From: HGM04593 sp964458275
GTDB lineage: Bacteria > Bacteroidota > Bacteroidia > Bacteroidales > Bacteroidaceae
Length of the DNA stretch: 53,641 nt
Reading direction: 5' to 3'
NCBI GenBank assembly: GCA_964458275.1
Contig: CAYWIE010000014.1
Coordinates: 1-53,641 of the forward strand
Made by a program: the position numbers and the translations under genes. The notes beneath the pieces were generated by a model. It saw nothing but the letters and a program-made list of their open reading frames with translations. It made no database searches and was not told the origin of the DNA. Below, one piece after another: positions 26,501 to 34,947 of this stretch (position 1 is the stretch's first letter; every line of letters begins with the position of its first letter).

Positions 26501-26770
26501 CCCTCTTATCTCTTCGCTGCTCAGTGCAGGGAACTGTTTGCTTATTATGCCGAAGTAGCTTTCCGAGTCGGGGTGCGAGGTGGCTATGCCGTAGAGCTGG
26601 CTCAGTATGCGCTCTTTCATTTCGGCGGTCGCCTTGTTGGTGAATGTTACGGCAAGAATGTGGCGGTACGCCGATGGGTCTTGCACCAACAACTTTATGT
26701 ATTCGACTGCAAGGGTGAATGTCTTGCCTGAGCCTGCCGATGCCTTATATACTTTCAGTGGTGAACTCAT
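23555..26770 (-). CDS. AddA-like UvrD-family helicase with C-terminal nuclease domain
   Basis: The 1071-aa protein begins MSSPLKVYKASAGSGKTFTLA, a Walker A within the first 20 residues as in RecB/AddA proteins. Further SF1 motifs are HILAVTFTNKATAEMKERIL (motif Ia), HHIFVDEFQDTS (II), LIVGDVKQSIYRWRNSD (III), VRILSIHKSKGLEF (V) and LYVACTRA (VI). A PD-(D/E)XK nuclease lies near the end (YRPDRVMAEGDKAIVVDFKFG). I start it at ATG 26770; upstream codons to 26830 add a sequence not expected in the family. Together with the downstream gene it forms an AddAB-type repair complex. Confidence 0.9.
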   Translation of the reverse strand: MSSPLKVYKASAGSGKTFTLAVEYIKLLVQDPSAYRHILAVTFTNKATAEMKERILSQLYGIATSHPDSESYFGIISKQFPALSSEEIRGRAGRALEMMLNDYNRFRVQTIDAFFQTILRGLARELDLSGDVTISLDSEKLLEETVDLMIKRLTPTSEEMGWLVEYIEEHLSNNDSWKIDKGLKSFAKNILSEEYQERGEELRRQIDENNGAILADFRKTLASLEKEILAETAACAEKFFSAAENSGLAVEDFFQKGRGIWSYFTKFKEGLFPEPNKYVEESIASPEKLTPKRNLSADEYSRFRSIYNKAEEIRKNRLPQLTACRLSVKRFHQLRLLNTIARVLQEENSRENRFLLAQTTFLLSKMITGNTSFIFEKTGTEIHHIFVDEFQDTSILQWKNFKVLLHDIISRGNTSLIVGDVKQSIYRWRNSDWSILNNLEKEFPGYNIKPDTLKTNRRSERRVIEFNNVLFTEAAKRISEQYHNDLGESGNELTRAYSDVIQEILPEKPERGYVEVRMVEKMADLSFKESINEQLMQTLDTLINHKAVKPSDIAILVRTNKEIALIAQEFTRRFPEHTIISDDAFLLSSSTALQLTMAVLRHLSAPEDKVNTAFLAARYSSLHNMEFDTAKFSSKEYTDSLLPAEYTQEREQLLNKPLYEQIEKIINIFGLYNIEGETPYIYTFLDLTAKYLKDAPATTDDFITYWEEEMSTKSIPSEGSEGVRILSIHKSKGLEFHTVIIPFCTWELVSARHTKTLWCTPKESPFDTISLLPIDFHKDVLNSIYKADYNHEYLYQLVDNLNILYVACTRAGKNLIIFSGNSGQKGDIMYKRLLPILAGIPQTLPDATYDEKEESFTYGEIVPSSEKQSKSGKDDNKRINPFLAHPEAHPQKFNFHERSPQFRQSRNLRRFLANEKSEQKALDNIARGELLHELLSHLRTGKELQREIKKMRLKGLIATDKESTGIEKLITRALNNPDAAEWFSGRYKLYNECAIINCGDEKESYRPDRVMAEGDKAIVVDFKFGTPKEGYRHQVEGYISKLKQLGYTDVSGYLWYIYDNRIERVQGGSIN

Positions 26771-26890
26771 TTCGTGGATGGTAAAGCGTTTGCATGAATT
26801 TGAGAAACGGTTTTGCGAAGATAGAAACATTTTCCAATAAATTCAAGGGCGGCTCTATAATTTGCCCTGAGCCGATTTTTGCATTTTCCT

Positions 26891-26921
26891 ATTGCGGAAA
26901 TTTTCTAAAAGAGTATCTTTG
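26891..26921 (+). promoter_or_regulatory. promoter of the M6 protease gene
   Basis: ATTG (26891-26894) and TATCTTTG (26914-26921) with a 19-nt spacer. The region before it (26846-26876) has GGGCGGCTCTATAATTT, which resembles the terminal repeat at 23384, and a short CGGCTC/GAGCCG stem followed by ATTTTT. Confidence 0.65.
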
Positions 26922-26984
26922 CGGTAACTTCAAAATAGAATGTTGCTTTTGTTGCAACAATTTACAGAATATTAAAAATATAAG

Positions 26985-29531
26985 ATGATGCGATATTCGT
27001 TCCCCAAATTCATAATGTTGCTGTCGCTTTTGCTGGTTCCTGTTTGCGTGGCGGCAAAGCCTGCCTTGCGCACGATTATGAGCGTTAGGCAGTCGGACGG
27101 TTCAACCCTCAAGGTCTATCAGACAGGCGATGAAAGGTTTCACTACTATTGTACGGCAGACGGCCGTCCGCTTGTACGCGAAGCCAACGGCGATTTTTCG
27201 TATGCAGTGGTTTCTGCCGGAGAACTTGTGAGCAGCCGCATGCTTGCACACGATAAAGAGATGCGTACTACGCAGGAATGTCGTCTTATTGCATCAAATA
27301 CATATGCAGACATTGATGGTGCAATACGGAAAATAACGGAACAGCGTCGTGCTTTTTCCACCAAGAGTACTCCTGCGAATGTCGACGGCAACATCTCGCA
27401 GAGCATAAAGCCGATAGGCGATATTAATGTACCGGTGCTGCTTGTGCAGTATCAGGATGTGAAGTTTACATTCGGCAAGGATATTATCACCAAGAACTAC
27501 AACGGTACAGATTTCAAAGGGCTCAATGGGTTGGGCATAGGCAGTGCAAGAGATTATTTCATAGCACAGTCCGACTCTCTGTTCCGTCCCAACTTTGTGG
27601 TGCTCGATATTGTAACGCTTGCCAATGAGATGGCATATTACGGTCGCAATGTCAACGGAGAGGATGCTCTTCCCGAAGAGATGGTGATTGAGGCTTGCAG
27701 GGCGCTTGACGGCTCTGTCGATTTTGCCAGGTTCGACAACGACGGGGATGGCGAGGTGGAGTTTGTCTATTGTATTTATGCCGGTTACAGCGAGTCAAGT
27801 GGGGCATCGGAAAATACTGTGTGGCCCCATAAATGGACACTTTCGGCAGCGGGGAAATCATTGACGGTGGACGGTGTTGCAATAAACACCTATGCCACAA
27901 GCAGTGAACTTGCGTTTACGGAGACCACGCAGGGAGAGAATGGTGCGCAGCTCGATGGAATCGGTTCCATGTGCCACGAATTTTCGCATTGTCTCGGTCT
28001 CCCCGATTTCTACGATACTTCGGGGCGTAATTATCCGCTCTTCGGCATGGATTATTGGGACCTGATGGACTATGGCTGTTACAATCTTGACGGTTGTGTG
28101 CCTATCGCCTACAGTGCATACGAACGCGATTTTATGGGTTGGCGCAAGCTGCAGGTACTTAAGGAGCGTGGCGATTATACTATGGCTGCCATCGAAGAGG
28201 GCGGCATTGGTTACAAGATTGTGAACAGTGCCAACAGCGACGAGTATTATGTTTTAGAGAACCGTCAGAACGTTGGCTACGATGCGGGAATATTCAACAG
28301 CGGAATGTTGATAGTACACGTCGATTATTCCAAGAATGAATGGTATATGAACGAGGTGAACTATAATCTTGCCCATCCGAGATATACAATAATCCCTGCC
28401 GACAACCATTTGCTCTGTTACTATCGTGCCGGCAGCAAAGCCGAGTATCACGAAAATCTGCGCGGCGATGTGTGGCCCGGTACGACCGGAAACAATTTGC
28501 TTACCGATACAAGCGTGCCGGCAGCAGCAGTCTACATCGGAGGGTATATGGGACAGTCTCTCCGCAATATAAAAAATATTGGCGGGGTAGTGAGTTTCTC
28601 GTTCCTCAAAGATAAGTTGCAGGCTCCTGTGCAGCTTGCCGTAGAGAATATGGCTGCCGATGGGTTTACAGCACGATGGGGTTCGGTTGAGTATGCATCG
28701 GCATATGGAATAGAGCTGTTCCGAGTAGATGAGGTGCCGGCGGGGCAGGGCGATATATCCAATCTTGTCAATGAAGATTTTCTCGGATGTTCTCTTTCAG
28801 GAAAGGATATTACAGATGTCGTTGGTGACTATACCATTGTGCCCGGTTGGGAAGGTGTCAATCTGTGGAGCGAGACAGGTGTGTTGCGCATAGGAAGCAA
28901 GGCTCTCGCGGGCGAGCTTGCAACGCCGCTGCTCAACTGCTCTGCGGACGGTGATATTACGCTAACTTTCAAGGCGAAAAAATATTCATCCGACGATTCG
29001 GGTGTGGTATTGACGGTGCAGTCCGAATTTTCTGACTCGGACCTTTCCGATTACGACTCATTCGAGATTGGCAATGAATGGGAAGAATATGGCTTCACAT
29101 TCTCGAAGGAAGGCAATTGCTGCTCATTGCTCTTCTCTACAGAGGAATCAACGGACGCGATGCGAGTCTGCATAGATGATATTTCGGTTATTCAGGAGAG
29201 CTGCGAGAGGGAAACAAGTCTCGGTTATTATGTTACAGCATCAACCGAGTACGGTTTTTCGGCATTGGCGAAGGGTAAATACCGTTTCCGCGTAAAAGCA
29301 CTCGACGAGGGTATAGATTCTGATTTCTCTGAGAAGAAGGAGGTTGTTGTCGATGATAATACCGGTGTGAATTCTGTTCCGGCAGACGATGATTATGTAG
29401 AGGTCTATTCACTCGCAGGCATTAATGTCTACAAAGGCAAGAGAAGTTCTATTCCCGCGCTTGACAGAGGAGTGTATATTCTTCGTACTCCGGCAGAAGT
29501 GAAGAAAATTCATGTTGCAGGCGAAGATTAG
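26985..29531 (+). CDS. M6 family metalloprotease with T9SS C-terminal sorting domain
   Basis: This secreted 848-aa zinc protease has a signal peptide (about residues 1-24, ending VCVAA). The N-terminal region (VRQSDGSTLKVYQTGDERFHYYCTADG) is typical of Bacteroidota M6 proteins. The active site HEFSHCLGLPD lies at residues 331-341, with three His/Asp metal ligands and the catalytic Glu. A jelly-roll-like region follows. The last 60 residues (VEVYSLAGINVYKG...LDRGVYILRT...KKIHV) match a type A T9SS sorting domain, so it should be exported by the type IX system and anchored or released at the surface. Adjacent ATGs at 26985 and 26988 are equivalent starts. Confidence 0.9.
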   Translation: MMRYSFPKFIMLLSLLLVPVCVAAKPALRTIMSVRQSDGSTLKVYQTGDERFHYYCTADGRPLVREANGDFSYAVVSAGELVSSRMLAHDKEMRTTQECRLIASNTYADIDGAIRKITEQRRAFSTKSTPANVDGNISQSIKPIGDINVPVLLVQYQDVKFTFGKDIITKNYNGTDFKGLNGLGIGSARDYFIAQSDSLFRPNFVVLDIVTLANEMAYYGRNVNGEDALPEEMVIEACRALDGSVDFARFDNDGDGEVEFVYCIYAGYSESSGASENTVWPHKWTLSAAGKSLTVDGVAINTYATSSELAFTETTQGENGAQLDGIGSMCHEFSHCLGLPDFYDTSGRNYPLFGMDYWDLMDYGCYNLDGCVPIAYSAYERDFMGWRKLQVLKERGDYTMAAIEEGGIGYKIVNSANSDEYYVLENRQNVGYDAGIFNSGMLIVHVDYSKNEWYMNEVNYNLAHPRYTIIPADNHLLCYYRAGSKAEYHENLRGDVWPGTTGNNLLTDTSVPAAAVYIGGYMGQSLRNIKNIGGVVSFSFLKDKLQAPVQLAVENMAADGFTARWGSVEYASAYGIELFRVDEVPAGQGDISNLVNEDFLGCSLSGKDITDVVGDYTIVPGWEGVNLWSETGVLRIGSKALAGELATPLLNCSADGDITLTFKAKKYSSDDSGVVLTVQSEFSDSDLSDYDSFEIGNEWEEYGFTFSKEGNCCSLLFSTEESTDAMRVCIDDISVIQESCERETSLGYYVTASTEYGFSALAKGKYRFRVKALDEGIDSDFSEKKEVVVDDNTGVNSVPADDDYVEVYSLAGINVYKGKRSSIPALDRGVYILRTPAEVKKIHVAGED

Positions 29532-29577
29532 ATGCCTTGTATGATGCAGTAATCTTCAATTTCTTCCGCTTCTGACG

Positions 29578-30327
29578 TTACAGCACATTCACGGCTTTGC
29601 GTTTTATCAGTTTTTTTATCCTTTTCTTTATGCGGTAGTAGAGTACGACAAAGAGTGATGCTTCGATGTCGAGATTGCGTCTGTAGCAATATTCTGCAAT
29701 GATATTGTACAGTTCGTAAGCCGACACTCCTAATTGCTCGAACGAGTGCATTGTGTCCTTGTAGCGCGACAAATTTCCGAACTTCACCCTGTTTATGTCT
29801 GTAAGGGCAAATTTGTAGTGCCCGCTATCTGTGTCTTTGTAGTAGAATATGTTTCCGGGGTTGTAGTCGAGCGGAAGTATCTGCTTTTCGTGCAGTTCGA
29901 TGGTGAAGTCTATAAAATCTTCTCTCAGCCTGTCTCTCTCTTCTTTGCTCACTTCTTCTTTGCTGCACGTGTTAAGGGTGGGATGTTCCATATATTCCGA
30001 GATGAAATATCCCGTGTGGAAGAGTCCGCCTTTCTTCGTCTCGATGTATGCAACCGGAAACGGAGTGCTTATGCCGCAACGCAGTATCCTGAGGGCATAC
30101 TCGTAAGCTCTTTGTGCTTTGCTCTTTCTGAAGAATGTATATATTATACGGTTGGCGATGTTGGGGACCTTGTACCTTTTTATAACAAAGGTTGTTCCGT
30201 TTATATTCACAAGTTCAACGCTGTTGCGCTTGTTGCAGAATGTGTGTATGCTTTGATAGTGCCGGTTGGGGATTTCTTTTATTTCGTTTGCAATGGATTC
30301 GTGTTTTTTTTGTATTTTTATCTTCAT
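29578..30327 (-). CDS. lipopolysaccharide kinase (Kdo/WaaP family) protein
   Basis: The 249-aa product is a small eukaryotic-type kinase fold of the Kdo/WaaP group, which phosphorylate heptose or Kdo of the LPS core. Visible elements are VNINGTTFVIKRY (ATP-binding Lys), YFISEYME (hinge), ILPLDYNPGNIFY (catalytic loop) and FALTDINRVKFG (metal-binding DxN). The start at 30327 is preferred: the upstream ATG at 30339 would leave almost no leader after the promoter at 30353-30360. A basic tail (KKRIKKLIKRK) may bind the membrane. No other LPS gene is nearby. Confidence 0.8.
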   Translation of the reverse strand: MKIKIQKKHESIANEIKEIPNRHYQSIHTFCNKRNSVELVNINGTTFVIKRYKVPNIANRIIYTFFRKSKAQRAYEYALRILRCGISTPFPVAYIETKKGGLFHTGYFISEYMEHPTLNTCSKEEVSKEERDRLREDFIDFTIELHEKQILPLDYNPGNIFYYKDTDSGHYKFALTDINRVKFGNLSRYKDTMHSFEQLGVSAYELYNIIAEYCYRRNLDIEASLFVVLYYRIKKRIKKLIKRKAVNVL

Positions 30328-30352
30328 CTGTGTCTGCATGTTGTTTCCATTG

Positions 30353-30360
30353 CAAATTTA
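30353..30360 (-). promoter_or_regulatory. -7 box for the Kdo/WaaP kinase gene
   Basis: TAAATTTG on the minus strand is a perfect TAnnTTTG; the -33 region (around ATTC) is weak. The implied start near 30346 favours the ATG at 30327. Confidence 0.5.
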
Positions 30361-30509
30361 CATTGTTTTTCTTGTAGAATGAATGTTCTTTTGTTCCTTT
30401 TTATGGCTTATTCGGGATTAAATTAATTTAATATTGCTGTGATTTTTCATTTTCGTGGCTGTTTGTGCATAATTTGTGGCATTTCTTGATTGTGAAATCC
30501 GAACAGTTA

Positions 30510-30971
30510 CTAAATATGGATACCATATTCATGCTTGATTTCATCCATCACAAATGTGCTTTCCAATGAGCCTAAGTTCTCGATTGTGCCCAATACGTTA
30601 AGGACAAATTCCTGATAGTACTTCATGTTCGGGGCATGTATCTTCAGCAGATAATCGAAGCTGCCTGAGATGTTGTAACACTCCACAACCTCAGGTATCT
30701 CTTTAATGACGCGGGTAAAGTCCTGCGCAATTTCGCGGCTCAGTCGGCTCATCTTCACATTGCAGAATACAATGAAGCCTTGATTAAGCTTTTCGGCATC
30801 AAGTACGGCTATGTACTTCTTGATGTAGCCGTTGGCTTCCAGCCGCTTCAAACGTTCGAATACGGGAGTGGACGAGAGGCTAACACGCGAAGCCAGTTCC
30901 TTTGTGGTCAGTCGGGCATTTGCTTGCAAGGTACGTAGAATCTGCAAATCTACTTTGTCTAATGTTTCCAT
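30510..30971 (-). CDS. Lrp/AsnC family transcriptional regulator
   Basis: The 153-aa protein has an N-terminal winged helix (LDKVDLQILRTLQANARLTTKELASRVSLSSTPVFERLKRLEANGYI) and a C-terminal RAM ligand-binding domain (VVECYNISGSFDYLLKI). The ATG at 30971 begins the canonical Lrp sequence; upstream codons to 31133 run through the promoter region and are discarded. It is divergent from metY-cysK with about 180 nt between starts, so control of sulfur amino-acid synthesis is a reasonable inference. Confidence 0.9.
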   Translation of the reverse strand: METLDKVDLQILRTLQANARLTTKELASRVSLSSTPVFERLKRLEANGYIKKYIAVLDAEKLNQGFIVFCNVKMSRLSREIAQDFTRVIKEIPEVVECYNISGSFDYLLKIHAPNMKYYQEFVLNVLGTIENLGSLESTFVMDEIKHEYGIHI

Positions 30972-31041
30972 ATAAATGACTTCATTCTGTTTTCGAGGTT
31001 TTTTTGACTCCTTAACAGGTGTTTTGTTCTGTTTGATGGTG

Positions 31042-31049
31042 CAAAAGTA
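31042..31049 (-). promoter_or_regulatory. -7 box of the Lrp-type regulator gene
   Basis: TACTTTTG on the minus strand matches TAnnTTTG. It lies 71 nt before the regulator ATG and about 30 nt from the divergent metY -33 box, so the two promoters are back to back. Confidence 0.5.
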
Positions 31050-31076
31050 GTGATATTTTCTAAAATTCGGCTGCAT

Positions 31077-31108
31077 CTTGTGTGATAAATCTTCTATTTC
31101 TAAGTTTG
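31077..31108 (+). promoter_or_regulatory. promoter of metY-cysK
   Basis: CTTG (31077-31080) and TAAGTTTG (31101-31108) with a 20-nt spacer. The leader is about 40 nt and shows no room for a SAM riboswitch, so regulation by the divergent Lrp protein is more likely. Confidence 0.65.
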
Positions 31109-31153
31109 CATCATATAAATGAAATTCAAACAACTTCTAAAAAGTATAGAATT

Positions 31154-32443
31154 ATGGAAAGAACAAAACTTCATTTCGAGACATTGCAGCTCCATGTAGG
31201 ACAAGAACAACCCGACCCTGCCACTGATGCACGTGCCGTTCCTATCTATCAGACCACTTCGTACGTCTTCCGCAATTCGCAACATGCGGCCGACCGTTTC
31301 GGGCTTCGCGATGCGGGAAACATTTATGGCAGACTGACGAACTCTACGCAAGGTGTTTTTGAAGAGCGTGTGGCAGCATTGGAGGGTGGCGTGGCAGGAT
31401 TGGCAGTCGCTTCGGGTGCAGCAGCTATTACCTATGCCCTTCAGAATATACTTCAAGCGGGCGACCATGTGGTGGCGGCAGACAATCTGTATGGCGGTTC
31501 GTACAACCTCATCACCCATACGCTCGCTGCTCAAGGCATTGCTCATACTATTGTGAATGTCAATGATTTGGTGGCTCTGGAAAATGCCATCCTTCCTGAG
31601 ACAAAGGCGGTTTTTGTGGAGACTTTGGGCAATCCCAATTCTGATGTAACGAATGTGGAGGGTGTGTCGGAAGTGGCTCATCGCCACGGTGTACCGGTGA
31701 TTGTAGACAATACCTTTGCTACTCCGTTCCTTTTCCGTCCGTTGGAACATGGTGCCGACATCGTGGTGCACTCTGCCACCAAGTTCATTGGCGGGCATGG
31801 CAGCTCTTTGGGCGGTGTAATAGTAGACGGCGGCAGTTTCGACTGGAAGGCCTATCCCGACAAGTTCCCCACTTTGGCAAAGCCGGAGCCAAGCTACCAT
31901 GGTGCTGTCTTTGCTGATGTGGCAGGAGCTGCGGCTTTCGTTACCCGCATCCGTGCGGTCCTTCTTCGCGATACGGGTGCCACGCTTTCGCCGTTCAATG
32001 CCTTTATTCTCTTGCAAGGTCTGGAAACACTTTCGTTGCGTGTGGAGCGCCATGTGTCCAATGCGTTGAAGGTGGTCGATTTCCTGAATCGTCATCCGAA
32101 GGTTGCCAAAGTCAATCATCCCTCTTTGGCTACCCACCCCGACCATGTACTGTATAGGCGATATTTCCCCACTGGCGCAGCCAGCATCTTTACGTTCGAG
32201 ATAAAAGGCGGGCAGGATGAGGCTTGGAGGTTTATCGATGCTCTGAATATATTTTCGCTGCTGGCAAATGTGGCTGATGTCAAGAGCCTGGTCATCCATC
32301 CGTATACTACAACCCATTCGCAGCTTTCGCCGGAAGTGCTGGAGGAGCAGCATATTACGCCTTCTACCGTCCGCTTGTCGATAGGAACAGAACATATTGA
32401 TGACTTGTTGGCTGACTTGGCGCAGGCATTAGATAGAATATAA
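31154..32443 (+). CDS. metY: O-acetylhomoserine sulfhydrylase (PLP-dependent)
   Basis: This 429-aa Cys/Met metabolism PLP enzyme makes homocysteine from O-acetylhomoserine and sulfide. Family parts are ETLQLHVGQEQPDPATDARAVPIYQTTS at the N-terminus, DNTFATPF, and the PLP lysine K210 in VVHSATKFIGGHG. The length is typical of MetY, and the insertion GSFDWKAYPDKFP...YHG is characteristic of it. ATG 31154 fits the promoter. It is 23 nt upstream of cysK, so one operon handles sulfide assimilation into both amino acids. Confidence 0.93.
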   Translation: MERTKLHFETLQLHVGQEQPDPATDARAVPIYQTTSYVFRNSQHAADRFGLRDAGNIYGRLTNSTQGVFEERVAALEGGVAGLAVASGAAAITYALQNILQAGDHVVAADNLYGGSYNLITHTLAAQGIAHTIVNVNDLVALENAILPETKAVFVETLGNPNSDVTNVEGVSEVAHRHGVPVIVDNTFATPFLFRPLEHGADIVVHSATKFIGGHGSSLGGVIVDGGSFDWKAYPDKFPTLAKPEPSYHGAVFADVAGAAAFVTRIRAVLLRDTGATLSPFNAFILLQGLETLSLRVERHVSNALKVVDFLNRHPKVAKVNHPSLATHPDHVLYRRYFPTGAASIFTFEIKGGQDEAWRFIDALNIFSLLANVADVKSLVIHPYTTTHSQLSPEVLEEQHITPSTVRLSIGTEHIDDLLADLAQALDRI

Positions 32444-32466
32444 ACAAACATTAATCAATATATATT

Positions 32467-33414
32467 ATGAAAAAGATTGTGTATAAATTGACAGATCTCA
32501 TCGGAAATACACCGTTGCTGGAGCTGAAAAAGTATGGAAACAAAGCGGGCAGTAATGCGCATATTGTTGCAAAAATAGAATACTTCAATCCCGGAGGCAG
32601 CGTGAAAGATCGTGTAGCCTTGGGCTTGATAGAAGATGCTGAGCAAAAAGGCTTGTTGTCGCCGGGAGCTGCTATCATTGAACCGACCAGTGGAAATACG
32701 GGTATTGGCTTGGCATTGGTGGCTGCGGTCAAGGGGTATCATCTTATATTGACAATGCCAGAGACGATGAGTATAGAGCGCAGGAAGCTGGTGAAGGCAT
32801 ATGGCGCAGAAGTTGTCTTGACTCCGGGAAATGAGGGTATGCCGGGTGCCATCAGGAAAGCAGAAGAGCTGCAACGGCAAATCTCAGGAAGCGTTATCCT
32901 GCAACAGTTCAAGAATCCTGCAAACCCGGCGAAACACTATAATTCTACCGCAGTGGAAATATGGGAGCAGACAGATGGCGATGTCGACATTTTTGTAGCC
33001 GGAGTAGGTACGGGCGGAAGTGTGTCGGGTGTGGGCTCATACCTGAAATCGCTCAATCCCAATATCCGCATTGTTGCCGTAGAGCCTAAAGCTTCGCCTG
33101 TGCTGAACGGCGGGCAGAGCGGTCCTCACAAGATACAGGGGATTGGTGCCGGGTTTATTCCCAAGAACTATGATGCGTCGGTTGTGGATGAGGTCTTTGA
33201 TGTCGAAAACGATGATGCCATCCGAACGGGTCGTGAATTGGCAAGGCAGGAAGGCTTGCTTGTCGGTATCTCATCCGGAGCTGCTGTCTATGCAGCTACG
33301 GAGATAGCCAAACGTCCGGAGAACGATGGAAAGCGTATTGTTGTTCTATTGCCCGATACCGGCGAACGCTATCTTTCTACCGTGCTTTACGATTTCGATG
33401 GCTATCCTTTGTAG
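32467..33414 (+). CDS. cysK: cysteine synthase A
   Basis: The 315-aa fold-type II PLP enzyme makes cysteine from O-acetylserine and sulfide. The PLP lysine is K47 in NPGGSVKDRVALG. The substrate loop TSGNTGIGLA is at about 74-83, and GVGTGGSVSGVG binds the phosphate of PLP. Its length fits CysK rather than cystathionine beta-synthase. It is the second gene of the metY operon. Confidence 0.95.
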   Translation: MKKIVYKLTDLIGNTPLLELKKYGNKAGSNAHIVAKIEYFNPGGSVKDRVALGLIEDAEQKGLLSPGAAIIEPTSGNTGIGLALVAAVKGYHLILTMPETMSIERRKLVKAYGAEVVLTPGNEGMPGAIRKAEELQRQISGSVILQQFKNPANPAKHYNSTAVEIWEQTDGDVDIFVAGVGTGGSVSGVGSYLKSLNPNIRIVAVEPKASPVLNGGQSGPHKIQGIGAGFIPKNYDASVVDEVFDVENDDAIRTGRELARQEGLLVGISSGAAVYAATEIAKRPENDGKRIVVLLPDTGERYLSTVLYDFDGYPL

Positions 33415-33491
33415 TTGATGCCCGAGAAAGCTGCAACTTTTGCAACTGACCCCGCATATTGATAATCCCAAAGCTGTAATAACCATAAAAA

Positions 33492-33520
33492 GAAAAGAGA
33501 CTCAAAATGAGTCTCTTTTC
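33492..33520. terminator. bidirectional terminator between cysK and tRNA-Lys
   Basis: A perfect 12-bp stem GAAAAGAGACTC / GAGTCTCTTTTC with a 5-nt loop, A-run on one side and T-run on the other. It can end both convergent transcripts. Confidence 0.85.
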
Positions 33521-33526
33521 TTTCAG

Positions 33527-33599
33527 TGATTCGCCTGGGGCTCGAACCCAGGACCCCATCCTTAAAAGGGATGTGCTCTACCTGCTGAGCTAGCGAATC
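33527..33599 (-). tRNA. tRNA-Lys (UUU anticodon)
   Basis: The 73-nt minus-strand sequence folds as a full cloverleaf: acceptor GATTCGC/GCGAATC, D-arm GCTC...GAGC with GG in the loop, and anticodon stem CATCC/GGATG. The loop is CTTTTAA, giving anticodon TTT, and the T-arm is CTGGG-TTCGAGC-CCCAG. The discriminator base is A and CCA is not encoded, as usual in this group. Confidence 0.97.
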
Positions 33600-33702
33600 G
33601 ACCTTAGTGCCGTTTAGCGAGTGCAAAGGTATGCATAATTTTTGAACCAGCAAACTTTTTGGCGAAAAAAATATAATAATTCTGATTGTTTTTTGATTCT
33701 GC

Positions 33703-34809
33703 CTACATTCCGGTTCCGTTTTCCTCTATTTGTTCTTCATGGGAGCGCTTGATATATCCAAGAATCAGGTTCGTGAGAGGCAGAGCCATTATCATTCCGA
33801 CAATTCCCAATAATTTTCCCCATATTGCCAGCGATAGAAGAATCACTGCCGGGTGGAGCTTCATCCGTTTTCCCATGATGTGGGGGACGAGAATGAAATC
33901 TTGTATGGCTTGAACGATTAGCACTACAATCAATGCCGACAATATTATCATCCAAAAGTTCTCGCCGTTGTTGGCTGCCCCTATCAGTGCCAACAGTACC
34001 ATTGGTATGAGCGACACAAGTTGAAGGTAGGGGACAAGGTTAAGAACTCCTATGAACAGTCCGAATGCTATTGCCATAGGGAAATCTATTATCCAGAATC
34101 CTATAGCGAGCATCACACCTACCAGGAATGCTATAAGTGCTTGTCCTCGGAAATACTGGTTCATGCCCTCTGTCAAGTCATTCATCAGAGTGTTGGCACC
34201 CTGCCGCCACTTGACGGGGATTAGTGTCTGCCACTCTTCCAGGAGCCGTTCGTAGTCGAGCAGGATAAAGAACAGGTACATTATGGTTATGCAGGATGCA
34301 AAAATTTGCATGACAACATTGATTGTGCCTATAGCCAGGAACCATGTTTTTTGTGCAAAAGATTTGAATACATCCTGTACTCCTGTGTTCTGCAGTATAT
34401 TGGCAATACCGTTCTCTGCCGCATAGTCGCGTATTGTATTATTCAGAAATCCGGGAATCGAAGGAACGTTGATCTGGTTGTTGATGAATCCAATTGCAAC
34501 GTCCTTGAACTGTATAAGTTCGTTGGTGAGGGAGGGCAGAGCTATCATTATGAATCCTGTTATTATGGCTGTTATCAACAGCAGCACAGTGATTATCGAC
34601 AGTATCCTGTACTTGAACTTGAGACGGTATTGTACGAATGTAACTATCGGATATAGCAGATATGCCAGCAACCATGCTATCAGAAACGGCAACAGCACAC
34701 CACTCAAACATTTAAGCACAAAGTAAGATATTCCGGCGAAAATAAGTATCAGAATTATTCGCAGGAAATATCCGGTGCTGACCTCTTTTATCTTGTACAT
34801 CATGTTCAT
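33703..34809 (-). CDS. AI-2E family transporter (PerM/TqsA-like)
   Basis: This inner-membrane protein of 368 aa has about eight hydrophobic helices and the family pattern: an N-terminal helix pair (AWLLAYLLYP), a central soluble region, and the C-terminal block GVLNLVPYLQLVSLIPMVLLALIG followed by PHIMGKRMKLHPAVILLSLAIWG. Members export autoinducer-2 or act as Na+/H+ antiporters; the substrate here is unknown. The start at 34809 is preferred over the open frame to 34944, because a -7 box lies at 34827-34834; 34803 and 34800 are also possible. Confidence 0.88.
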   Translation of the reverse strand: MNMMYKIKEVSTGYFLRIILILIFAGISYFVLKCLSGVLLPFLIAWLLAYLLYPIVTFVQYRLKFKYRILSIITVLLLITAIITGFIMIALPSLTNELIQFKDVAIGFINNQINVPSIPGFLNNTIRDYAAENGIANILQNTGVQDVFKSFAQKTWFLAIGTINVVMQIFASCITIMYLFFILLDYERLLEEWQTLIPVKWRQGANTLMNDLTEGMNQYFRGQALIAFLVGVMLAIGFWIIDFPMAIAFGLFIGVLNLVPYLQLVSLIPMVLLALIGAANNGENFWMIILSALIVVLIVQAIQDFILVPHIMGKRMKLHPAVILLSLAIWGKLLGIVGMIMALPLTNLILGYIKRSHEEQIEENGTGM

Positions 34810-34826
34810 TGAATTTGTTCCGATTG

Positions 34827-34834
34827 CAAATGTA
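34827..34834 (-). promoter_or_regulatory. -7 box of the AI-2E family gene
   Basis: TACATTTG on the minus strand matches TAnnTTTG. No convincing -33 is seen. It rules out translation from the far upstream ATGs. Confidence 0.45.
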
Positions 34835-34886
34835 ACCAATGTTAAAAATGTTTGTTGCCGGTAATATGTTAAATTATATGATATAA

Positions 34887-34919
34887 TTGGCAGAAAACGC
34901 GCAATTATATATAAATTTG
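34887..34919 (+). promoter_or_regulatory. promoter of rsmI
   Basis: TTGG (34887-34890) and TAAATTTG (34912-34919) with a 21-nt spacer; the ATG is at 34948. Confidence 0.6.
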
Positions 34920-34947
34920 TACAGAACAAGAATGAAAACATCAAAGT

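Noticed and set aside
31109..31153. A SAM or other riboswitch before metY
   Set aside because: The leader is only about 40 nt and shows no multi-stem structure.
31100..32395. 431-aa open frame antisense to metY
   Set aside because: It is the complement of a clear PLP enzyme gene; its sequence is rich in Arg, His and Cys as expected of a shadow frame, and it matches no family.
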